A stretch of 8,798 nucleotides of DNA. Origin: CAZJLP01 sp964546955 (GTDB taxonomy: Bacteria > Verrucomicrobiota > Verrucomicrobiia > Opitutales > Opitutaceae). The position numbers and the translations under genes were made by a program. Below, piece by piece: positions 1 through 5,733 of the stretch. Below the pieces are notes generated by a model that was given only the letters and a program-made list of their open reading frames with translations, was not told where the DNA came from and ran no database searches. Where the stretch lies: positions 1-8,798 of the forward strand of contig CAZJLP010000094.1 of NCBI GenBank assembly GCA_964546955.1. The letters are read 5' to 3'. Position 1 is the stretch's first letter. Each line of letters begins with the position of its first letter.

Positions 1-156
1 GAATGATAGGGCGCTGCCACGCCTTTAGCAGCCCGGCGAGGACCGCTTAGAACCCAATATCAGCGGATCTTCCTCCTGCCGGGTTCGCGTGGATTACACA
101 CCAAGATGTTCGCCATCATGGGCGTCAAACGCAACGCCCGACCTGCGACCACGAGA
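1..156. other. intergenic region downstream of rho
   Basis: This is the left edge of the window, beyond the rho stop codon. I see no convincing coding frame on either strand: the minus-strand frames after rho meet stops quickly. Only a weak imperfect GC hairpin is visible near positions 15-40, with no T-run after it. An AGGAGG run on the minus strand (near 75-80) has no long open frame behind it inside the window. A neighbouring gene could begin just beyond the left edge. Confidence 0.4.
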
Positions 157-1353
157 TCACCGTGCGATCAGCTTCAGGAACTCATCGTTCGTCTTGGTTT
201 TCGACAAACGGGAAATCATCGTCTCGGTGGCCTCTTCGATCTTTGTCTGGACCAGGGCCCGGCGGAAGAAATGGATGCCTTCAAGTTTCTTCGCGTCGAT
301 CAGCAGCTCTTCGCGGCGGGTGCCGGACGACGCGATATTGATCGCGGGCCAGAGACGCATCTCCGCGCATTTGCGGTCCAGGACGAGTTCCATGTTGCCG
401 GTGCCCTTGAATTCCTGGAAAATAACATCGTCCATGCGGCTCCCGGTTTCGACCAGGACGGACGCGACGATGGTGAGCGAGCCGGCTTCCTCGGTGTTGC
501 GCGCGGCGGCAAACAGCTGGCGCGGTTTTTCCAAGGCGCGCACGTCGAGACCGCCCGAGCCGGTGCGGCCGGTGTTGCGAGACGAATTGTGGGCGCGCGC
601 CAGACGCGTGATCGAATCGAGAAAGAGCACGACATCCTTCCCGGTCTCCACCAGGCGTTTCGCGCGCTCGATGCAGAGGTCGGCCACACGCAGATGGTTC
701 TCGAGCTGCTCGTCGTTCGACGAGGCCCAGATTTCCGCCGGCACGCTGCGTTTGAAGTCGGTGACTTCCTCCGGGCGTTCGTCGACGAGCAAGATCATCA
801 CATGGCACTCGGGATTGTTCTCGAGCACGCCCAGCGCCATGTCGCGAAGCAAGGTGGTCTTGCCCGTGCGAGGCGGCGCGACAATCAGGCCGCGGGTGCC
901 TTTGCCAATGGGGCAAAAGAGGTCGACGGCTCGCGTCGTCATGCGACCGTCTTTCATCTCCATCCTGAGATGCTGGTCGGGCGAAACAGTGGTCAGCGAA
1001 TTGAAGTCCAGCTTGTGGCGTCGCTCGTCGATATCGAGTCCGTCCACCTTTTCGATGAACTTCATCTTCGGGTTCGGGAATTTGCCTTCCGCCGGGTAGG
1101 CCGTGCCCGTCACCACATTTCCGGATTTGAGCTTGAAACGGCGTATCAGCTCTTTCGGCACAAAGGTGTCCGTGGGGCGCCGCTTGCCCGACTTGGTGAG
1201 GTCGAGGAGGAGGCCATTGCCACCTTTCTGGAGATCGACGTCCAGTACGCCCTCTACCCGGACGGTGTTGTCGGGCGCTGGGGCCGAGGCGACCGCGCTT
1301 GTTTCAGAAGCCGGAGCCGAAGCCGCAGGCGTGGGGGCGGATTTATTATCCAT
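157..1353 (-). CDS. rho: transcription termination factor Rho
   Basis: Rho is the hexameric RNA-dependent ATPase that loads on nascent RNA and terminates transcription. The 398-residue protein is close to the usual length (E. coli 419). From the ATG at 1353, residues 1-30 are an Ala/Pro/Ser-rich tail, residues ~31-105 the OB-fold RNA-binding domain (ending with a family-typical FVPKELIRRF), and the rest the RecA-like motor. Visible motor motifs are Walker A APPRTGKT (159-166), Walker B VVLFLD (241-246) followed by SITRLARA, the FKGTGN R-loop and the arginine finger in SGTRREELL (R346). The open frame extends upstream to an ATG at 1464, but those 37 residues look non-coding and would cover the promoter region, so 1353 is preferred. 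No clear Shine-Dalgarno precedes it. Oddity: the RNP1-like RNA-contact segment (44-52, GGNGLLLDL) lacks the aromatic residues of the classical GFGFLR form. The gene is divergent from acs. Confidence 0.97.
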   Translation of the reverse strand: MDNKSAPTPAASAPASETSAVASAPAPDNTVRVEGVLDVDLQKGGNGLLLDLTKSGKRRPTDTFVPKELIRRFKLKSGNVVTGTAYPAEGKFPNPKMKFIEKVDGLDIDERRHKLDFNSLTTVSPDQHLRMEMKDGRMTTRAVDLFCPIGKGTRGLIVAPPRTGKTTLLRDMALGVLENNPECHVMILLVDERPEEVTDFKRSVPAEIWASSNDEQLENHLRVADLCIERAKRLVETGKDVVLFLDSITRLARAHNSSRNTGRTGSGGLDVRALEKPRQLFAAARNTEEAGSLTIVASVLVETGSRMDDVIFQEFKGTGNMELVLDRKCAEMRLWPAINIASSGTRREELLIDAKKLEGIHFFRRALVQTKIEEATETMISRLSKTKTNDEFLKLIAR

Positions 1354-1374
1354 GATATGCAAACAGAAATTGAT

Positions 1375-1409
1375 CTTATAGTGGCAAGGGCTTGACCCGC
1401 GAAACTCAG
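1375..1409 (-). promoter_or_regulatory. weak candidate rho promoter
   Basis: On the minus strand a TATAAG hexamer (1380-1375) lies 21 nt upstream of the rho ATG. A -35 element at the right distance is poor (TTCGCG-like), so this is only a suggestive -10. Use of this site would give a very short leader of about 15 nt. Confidence 0.25.
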
Positions 1410-1420
1410 GACAGGATAAG
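1392..1420 (+). promoter_or_regulatory. candidate sigma70-type promoter for acs
   Basis: TTGACC (1392-1397, five of six to the -35 consensus) is followed by a 17-nt spacer and GATAAG (1415-1420, four of six to the -10 consensus). The spacing is ideal, and the predicted start near 1427 leaves a leader of about 50 nt before the acs GTG at 1477. This is sequence match only; no activator site is recognised. Confidence 0.5.
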
Positions 1421-1476
1421 AGCCGCGCGTCGCCAGTACGGGAGCACGCAATCTCCAACCCCAATTATCCACCAAC

Positions 1477-3426
1477 GTGACGGACCAAACGATTACCTCA
1501 GTGTCCCGAGAAAGTCGGGTTTTTAGGCCTTCGGCCGAGTTTCAACGCCAAGCAAACCTTGGGAGTTATGCCTCCTATAAGAAGCTGTATGCAGAGTCTG
1601 TCAACACCCCAGAAAAATTCTGGGACCGGCAGGCTAAGGAACATGTCATCTGGAGAAAACCCTATAAGACAGTTTTGAAGTGGAAGGCTCCACATGCTAA
1701 GTGGTTTGTCGGCGGCAAGTTAAACGTGGCAGAGAATTGCCTGGATCGACACTTAAACACGGCGCGCGAGAACAAGGCCGCGCTCATCTTCGAGGGCGAA
1801 CCGGGGGATGTGCGGACGATCACGTATAAGCAGCTCCATTTCCACGTCTGCCGTTTGGCTCATATTTTCGAGAACATGGGTTTGGCCGCGGGGGATCGCG
1901 TTGCGCTTTATATGCCGATGATCCCGGAGGCGGTGATCGCGATGTTGGCCTGCGCTCGTATTGGCGCGGTGCATACGGTTGTCTTCGGCGGCTTCAGTCC
2001 CGAGGCGTTGAAAGATCGCATCAACGACTGCAAGGCGAAGGTGGTCATCACGGCCGACGGCGGCTGGCGCCGCGGCAAAGTGATCGAGCTGAAGGCCAAC
2101 GTGGACAAGGCGCTGGAAAACACGCCCACCGTGCAGTCGGTCATCGTGGTCAAGCGCTGCGGCAACCCGGTGAACATGGTGGAGGGGCGGGACGTCTGGT
2201 GGACCGAAGCGTGGCAGGGTGCTCCCAACTCCCACCAAGCGAAAGCGTTCGATTCCGAGCATCCGCTTTTCATTCTCTATACCTCGGGTTCGACCGGCAA
2301 ACCGAAGGGGGTGCTGCACACGAGCGCCGGCTATCTTTTGGGCGCCAAGCTGACGTCGCACTACGTTTTCGACCTCAAGGAGAACGATCGCTATTTTTGC
2401 ACGGCCGATATCGGCTGGATCACCGGTCACAGCTACGTCGTCTACGGTTTGCTCAGCAATGGCGCCACAATCTTCATCTACGAGGGCGCGCCGAATCAGC
2501 CCGAGCCGGATCGGCTTTGGCAAATGATCGACCGGCATGGTATCACCATTTTGTATACGGCCCCGACCGCGATCCGTGCTTTCATGCGCTGGGGCGACAA
2601 CTATGTGACCAAACACAAGCTGGATTCCCTGCGATTGTTGGGGTCGGTCGGCGAGCCGATCAATCCGGAGGCCTGGATGTGGTACCACAAGACGATCGGC
2701 AAAAAGCGTTGCCCGATCGTGGATACCTGGTGGCAGACCGAAACCGGCGCGATCATGATCGCGCCGTTGCCCGGAGCAATCCCGACCAAGCCCGGTTCCG
2801 GCACGCTTCCGTTCTTCGGCGTCGTGCCGAAGGTGGTCGACGATCTTGGCAAGGAGGTCCCCCGCAACAGCGGTGGGAAGCTGGTGATCACCAAACCGTG
2901 GCCTTCCATGCTCCGGACGCTGTGGGGGGACGACGAGCGGTTTCAGAAGACCTATTTCGGCGACTTCCCGGGGATTTATTTCACCGGCGACGGCGCCCGC
3001 CAGGACAAGGACGGTTATTTCTGGATCGTCGGCCGAATCGATGACGTGCTGAACGTCTCGGGGCACCGCATCGGAACGGCCGAAGTGGAAAGCGCGCTGG
3101 TCTCGCATCCGAAAGTGGCGGAAGCCGCGGCGGTGGGAAAACCGGATGACCTCAAGGGTCAGGCGCTCGTGGTGTTCGTGACGCTCAAGAGCGGCAATGA
3201 ACCGAGCGACGCGCTCAAGGAGGAGCTGCGGGGTCATGTCGGCAAAGAGATCGGCTCCCTAGCCAAGCCCGATCAGGTCCGCTTTGCGGCCGGCCTGCCC
3301 AAGACACGCAGCGGAAAGATCATGCGCCGCATCCTCAAGGAAATCGCCGCTGGCGGTCAGGTCAAAGGAGACACCACCACGCTCGAGGACTTCTCCGTCG
3401 TGGCGACACTGCAGCAGGAAGAGTAG
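1477..3426 (+). CDS. acs: acetyl-CoA synthetase (acetate-CoA ligase, AMP-forming)
   Basis: Acs activates acetate in two steps (acetate + ATP to acetyl-AMP, then to acetyl-CoA) in the cytosol and allows growth on, or recycling of, acetate. The 649-residue length matches the family (E. coli 652). The ATP P-loop TSGSTGKPKG is at residues 269-278, the acetate-pocket/adenylate motif VDTWWQTETG at about 415-424 (pocket Trp W419), FTGDGARQDKDGYFWI follows, and the hinge/CoA segment is GRIDDVLNVSGHR. The acylation-controlled lysine is K614 in TRSGKIMRR, so control by lysine acetylation is possible (known for the family, not shown here). The start is a GTG with no clear Shine-Dalgarno; a second in-frame GTG at 1501 is an alternative, and conserved sequence begins near residue 17. 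Oddity: codons up to about 1755 are AT-richer and include TTA and AGA/AGG codons, unlike the rest. It appears monocistronic. Confidence 0.97.
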   Translation: MTDQTITSVSRESRVFRPSAEFQRQANLGSYASYKKLYAESVNTPEKFWDRQAKEHVIWRKPYKTVLKWKAPHAKWFVGGKLNVAENCLDRHLNTARENKAALIFEGEPGDVRTITYKQLHFHVCRLAHIFENMGLAAGDRVALYMPMIPEAVIAMLACARIGAVHTVVFGGFSPEALKDRINDCKAKVVITADGGWRRGKVIELKANVDKALENTPTVQSVIVVKRCGNPVNMVEGRDVWWTEAWQGAPNSHQAKAFDSEHPLFILYTSGSTGKPKGVLHTSAGYLLGAKLTSHYVFDLKENDRYFCTADIGWITGHSYVVYGLLSNGATIFIYEGAPNQPEPDRLWQMIDRHGITILYTAPTAIRAFMRWGDNYVTKHKLDSLRLLGSVGEPINPEAWMWYHKTIGKKRCPIVDTWWQTETGAIMIAPLPGAIPTKPGSGTLPFFGVVPKVVDDLGKEVPRNSGGKLVITKPWPSMLRTLWGDDERFQKTYFGDFPGIYFTGDGARQDKDGYFWIVGRIDDVLNVSGHRIGTAEVESALVSHPKVAEAAAVGKPDDLKGQALVVFVTLKSGNEPSDALKEELRGHVGKEIGSLAKPDQVRFAAGLPKTRSGKIMRRILKEIAAGGQVKGDTTTLEDFSVVATLQQEE

Positions 3427-3454
3427 CCGGCGCTGGCCGCGCCTTCTACAAGTC

Positions 3455-3489
3455 AGAGGATAGAAGACAGAAGATAGAGGATAGAGGAC
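3455..3489. repeat. five tandem 7-mers, consensus AGARGAY
   Basis: Five uninterrupted heptamers are read directly: AGAGGAT (3455), AGAAGAC (3462), AGAAGAT (3469), AGAGGAT (3476) and AGAGGAC (3483). All are purine-rich on the plus strand. Two further units lie inverted at about 3524-3540. The array lies in the spacer between the convergent genes acs and the small membrane protein gene. Confidence 0.85.
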
Positions 3490-3540
3490 GACAATCAGCG
3501 CGTGAAACACCCGCTTGCGTCTTTCTATCCTCTATCTTCT
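3469..3540. terminator. 17-bp perfect inverted repeat, likely bidirectional terminator
   Basis: Arm 3469-3485 (AGAAGATAGAGGATAGA) is the exact reverse complement of 3524-3540, with a 38-nt loop. It lies 43 nt past the acs stop and ends 19 nt before the stop of the convergent small gene, so it is placed to end transcripts from both sides. No strong T-run follows on either strand, so classical intrinsic termination is not certain; a stem that blocks 3' decay is an alternative. The arms are made from the heptamer repeat. Confidence 0.55.
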
Positions 3541-3559
3541 TCCGCCCAGCCGTCGTGCG

Positions 3560-3835
3560 CTACCTTCGGGCGGCGCGGTTTTTGTCGAGAATCGCCGCGG
3601 CGATCAAAGCGAAGGCGCAGAGGCGCACTAGGTAGAGCAGAGGATTGACCTCGTTATTCAAACCCGTACGCACAAGCAGCACGCGCTCCAGTGCCAGGGC
3701 CCAGAAGGCGATCGCGAAGAAGATGAAAAGGCGGTCCGCGGTTTTCTTCCAAAAACGCCAGAAGAATAGTCCCATCAGCAGCGCGGCCACGATGATTCCG
3801 CCCGAGACGATCAGCATGAAGTCCACTTTTGTCAT
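3560..3835 (-). CDS. small three-helix membrane protein, DUF5985-like (second of pair)
   Basis: This is a 91-residue protein with three predicted hydrophobic helices (about residues 5-25, 33-53 and 63-83) and short charged loops. A FWRFWKKTADRL stretch follows helix 1, and the protein ends in a basic tail (DKNRAARR). It resembles the DUF5985 family from memory; no biochemical function is known to me. The ATG at 3835 lies 2 nt after the stop of the upstream gene (TGA at 3840-3838), an arrangement typical of stop-restart coupling. An in-frame TTG at 3841 would overlap that stop and add two residues, but the ATG is more likely. It aligns by eye with its upstream neighbour around the loop after helix 1 and helix 2, which suggests paralogues. 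It is the last gene of the operon, followed by the inverted-repeat spacer. Confidence 0.75.
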   Translation of the reverse strand: MTKVDFMLIVSGGIIVAALLMGLFFWRFWKKTADRLFIFFAIAFWALALERVLLVRTGLNNEVNPLLYLVRLCAFALIAAAILDKNRAARR

Positions 3836-3837
3836 AC

Positions 3838-4104
3838 TCAACTTTCGGTGATTACACCGTACAGCAAGAGGAGAAGCGCGACCAGGGTGATGCCGGCCCG
3901 GTAGGGAGCCAAATCAACGCCGGTGACCAGAACCAAGTTCACGAACAAAAGAACGTTCGTCGCCGCCAGGCCGACGAAGCACGCACAGCTCCAGAGCAGC
4001 AGGCGGATGCGGGTGCGCCAATAGTTGCGAAGCAAGAGCGCGGCGCAGACCACGCTGGTCAGCGCGCATAGAAAGTACACCATTTGGGCGACCAGCTCAG
4101 ACAT
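3838..4104 (-). CDS. small three-helix membrane protein, DUF5985-like (first of pair)
   Basis: This is an 88-residue protein with three hydrophobic helices (about residues 6-25, 33-58 and 66-85) and a positively charged loop NYWRTRIRL after helix 1. There is no signal peptidase site, so it is probably an integral inner-membrane protein. The ATG at 4104 lies inside the last codons of the LysR-fusion gene in another frame, and the two reading frames share 8 nt (4097-4104). A good Shine-Dalgarno inside that upstream coding sequence supports the start. Family assignment to DUF5985 is from recall. The function is unknown. The tight operon suggests it acts with, or is sensed by, the regulator and pairs with the downstream paralogue. 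Confidence 0.75.
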   Translation of the reverse strand: MSELVAQMVYFLCALTSVVCAALLLRNYWRTRIRLLLWSCACFVGLAATNVLLFVNLVLVTGVDLAPYRAGITLVALLLLLYGVITES

Positions 4105-5383
4105 CGCGGTCCCTTCTCAATTTGAAGGCGTCAGCGAAGCCCCGGACTTTCTGCGAGGATTTCGAGTGAATCATCTCCACCACGGTGGCCCGCCTCTGAT
4201 TGTACAACGCGGTCAGGCTGGTGGCGAACTCATCGAGAGACGTCGACCTCGGCTGGTAGCGATAGGCACCGGCGACCGTGTCATCCGCCCGCAGCAGACC
4301 CGCCGCGCACAAGTCGGCCAGATTCTTGCCGGCCGATGTAGGGTTACTTTGAATGCGTTCGTTGACTTGTTCGGCCGACCAGCTCTTTGATTTTTCCCTG
4401 GCGAGCAGAATCAGCACCTCGAGTTGATCGATCGATTCGATGTACTGCGCGACGAAATGCTCCAGGGATCCGGGGGTGTCCGGCTCGCGCGGAATGCGAT
4501 TGCAGTTGAGCTCGGCGATGTGCTGCAGCAACGACTCGATGCCCTCGAACGGGGCCGCCGTCTTCCGCCAGATCGCCCCGACGGAGATCTGCAGGGAGTG
4601 ATCCTGAAGCGGCAGGGCGCACACGTTGCGCTTCGATCCGCGATCCGCGAGCAACGCGGGAAGGACGGCCACGCCGGCACCTTCCGCTGCCATTTCCAAA
4701 ACCGTGGGGGCCTGATCGCTCGTGAATACGATCCGCGCGTGCGCGTTTTCCTGCTCGGCCAAGACGCTGATTCGCTCCGCGAACCCAACGGCCTCGTTGA
4801 AAAGAAGAAGCGGGTGCGCCAGCAAGTCCCTGAGCAAGACCGGGCCTTTTTCGACCAGCGGGTGGTCGAAACGACAGTACACCGCGTAGGGCGACGTAAA
4901 AAGCGGTCGTCGCTCCAGGCCATCGGGCAGGGTGGGCGGAAGGGTGATGAGGCCGAGGTCCACCTCTTCGGCCAAAACGGCCTCGAGGATGGCGCCGAGC
5001 GGCCGCTCCTTCACCTGCACCTCGGGAGCGTTCGCGCCCTTCAAAAAGAGAGCCAGGGCCTTTGGCAATGTTTCACAGGCGAGGAAGGGCTGGGCGGCGA
5101 TCCGGAGGATGGGTTCGTCGCCGTAGCGGCGGTGGCGCAGGTCGTGCCGCACTTCCCCGGCTTCGGCCAGAATGCGGCGGGCGCTGACCAGCAGTCGTTC
5201 TCCGGCCTTGGTAGGCGATACCCCCCGAGACGTCCGGTTGAGCAGCCGCACGCCAAGTTCATTCTCCAGGCTCTTTACTTGCGCGGACAGCGACGGTTGG
5301 GAGACGTGGCACAGTTCCGCCGCAGCCGTAAGGCTGCCCTGGCTGACGACGGCTTCAAAGTACCGGAGTTGAAACAATTCCAC
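4097..5383 (-). CDS. LysR-family regulator fused to a C-terminal winged-helix-like domain
   Basis: This is a 428-residue DNA-binding regulator. Residues 1-60 are a LysR helix-turn-helix (QLRYFEAVVSQGSLTAAAEL, then SQPSLSAQVKSLENELG and RTSRGVSPTKAGE). Residues ~85-290 are the periplasmic-binding-like effector domain. The N-terminus and effector resemble OxyR in style, but the paired redox cysteines of E. coli OxyR are absent from the equivalent segment (LLLFNEAVGFAERISVL), so peroxide sensing by a disulfide is unlikely. Typical LysR proteins end near 300. Here residues ~305-428 add a helical module (SLEHFVAQYIESIDQLEVLI, then a winged-helix-like WSAEQVNERIQSNPTSAGKN and LADLCAAGLL). No ATG, GTG or TTG near the junction could start a separate gene, so it is one protein. 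The GTG at 5383 is chosen because VELFQLRYF matches the family N-terminus; the frame is open to an ATG at 5521, but that stretch looks non-coding. It heads an operon with two membrane proteins. Confidence 0.9.
   Translation of the reverse strand: MELFQLRYFEAVVSQGSLTAAAELCHVSQPSLSAQVKSLENELGVRLLNRTSRGVSPTKAGERLLVSARRILAEAGEVRHDLRHRRYGDEPILRIAAQPFLACETLPKALALFLKGANAPEVQVKERPLGAILEAVLAEEVDLGLITLPPTLPDGLERRPLFTSPYAVYCRFDHPLVEKGPVLLRDLLAHPLLLFNEAVGFAERISVLAEQENAHARIVFTSDQAPTVLEMAAEGAGVAVLPALLADRGSKRNVCALPLQDHSLQISVGAIWRKTAAPFEGIESLLQHIAELNCNRIPREPDTPGSLEHFVAQYIESIDQLEVLILLAREKSKSWSAEQVNERIQSNPTSAGKNLADLCAAGLLRADDTVAGAYRYQPRSTSLDEFATSLTALYNQRRATVVEMIHSKSSQKVRGFADAFKLRRDRDV
4110..4117 (-). promoter_or_regulatory. 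ribosome binding site inside the regulator gene
   Basis: AGAAGGGA on the minus strand sits 5 nt before the ATG at 4104. It lies within the final codons of the LysR-fusion gene (Leu-Arg-Arg-Asp region). It supports the 4104 start and links translation of the membrane protein to that of the regulator. Confidence 0.6.
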
Positions 5384-5539
5384 GAGCAGAAAGTCACGCC
5401 CGCCTCCGCAGTCTGCAAGACGGTCTGCTGGGTCAAGCGGGCCACGGTGGTTGGTTCTTGTGGAGCAGAGAGCGGAGGAGGGTGCTTTTTGATGGTCGTA
5501 GAAGCCTTTTGCGGGGTGCAAGCTTGCGCAGGCAGTTTT

Positions 5540-5570
5540 TTCCTATGACGACATAGGAATTGCCTATAGG
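5540..5570. promoter_or_regulatory. LysR/OxyR-type operator candidate (nested inverted repeats)
   Basis: Two overlapping dyads are visible. TTCCTATG (5540-5547) is the exact reverse complement of CATAGGAA (5552-5559), with a 4-nt spacer. Sharing its right arm, ATAG-N7-CTAT (5553-5567) forms a second dyad that also obeys the LysR T-N11-A rule (T5554, A5566). The half-site order CTAT-N6-ATAG-N7-CTAT is close to the CTAT-N7-ATAG-N7-CTAT spacing in the E. coli OxyR consensus. The site is 157 nt upstream of the LysR-fusion start and between divergent genes, the classic place for LysR autoregulation. Confidence 0.5.
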
Positions 5571-5584
5571 GCTTCGCTAAGCCC
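5569..5584. repeat. 6-bp hairpin GGGCTT-CGCT-AAGCCC
   Basis: This is a perfect 6-bp inverted repeat with a CGCT loop, directly adjacent to the operator-like dyads. No T-run follows on either strand (an A7 run starts 7 nt to the right on the plus strand), so it does not look like an intrinsic terminator. It may extend the operator or form structure in a leader. Confidence 0.45.
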
Positions 5585-5733
5585 CTCACCCAAAAAAAGA
5601 ACGAAAAGTGCCGCCAATTTGGGTGATTCGCGGAACCGGGGCGCTCGGTCGCGAGTCAGGCCGCTCGCAAATGCCCCCAGCCGATCGTGTCGTGTGGATG
5701 AACGCGATGGGTAACGAGTGCGGGGCCCCACCC

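Larger units (their letters stand above)
5384..5733. other. divergent control region between the LysR gene and the glycosyltransferase
   Basis: About 350 nt hold no certain gene. The region contains a palindromic GCAAGCTTGC (5518-5527), the nested dyads at 5540-5584, an A7 run (5592-5598) and, on the plus strand, an open extension of the glycosyltransferase frame from GTG 5608. I could not find a convincing -35/-10 pair on either strand, which would fit activator-dependent promoters but proves nothing. Confidence 0.5.

Noticed and set aside
106..1395. 429-codon open frame on the plus strand, antisense to rho
   Set aside because: It is the complement of an unmistakable Rho gene; the translated product is a low-information Arg/Ala/His/Gly-rich chain without recognisable domains, a common shadow in GC-rich DNA.
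1753..3237. 494-codon open frame on the minus strand, antisense to acs
   Set aside because: It mirrors the well-conserved acs; rich in His, Arg and Asp with no domain pattern. Its length comes from the GC-rich codon use of acs, and it stops where the AT-richer acs segment begins.
4097..5383. Calling the regulator OxyR
   Set aside because: The N-terminus is similar in style, but the redox cysteine pair is missing and the protein carries an extra C-terminal domain.
4424..5548. 374-codon plus-strand frame opposite the LysR-fusion gene
   Set aside because: The minus strand has clear LysR motifs over most of this range; the opposite frame shows none.
5572..5598. Hairpin plus A7 run as an intrinsic terminator
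   Set aside because: The A-run follows on the plus strand (not T), and on the minus strand the T-run precedes the hairpin, so the order is wrong for termination in both directions.
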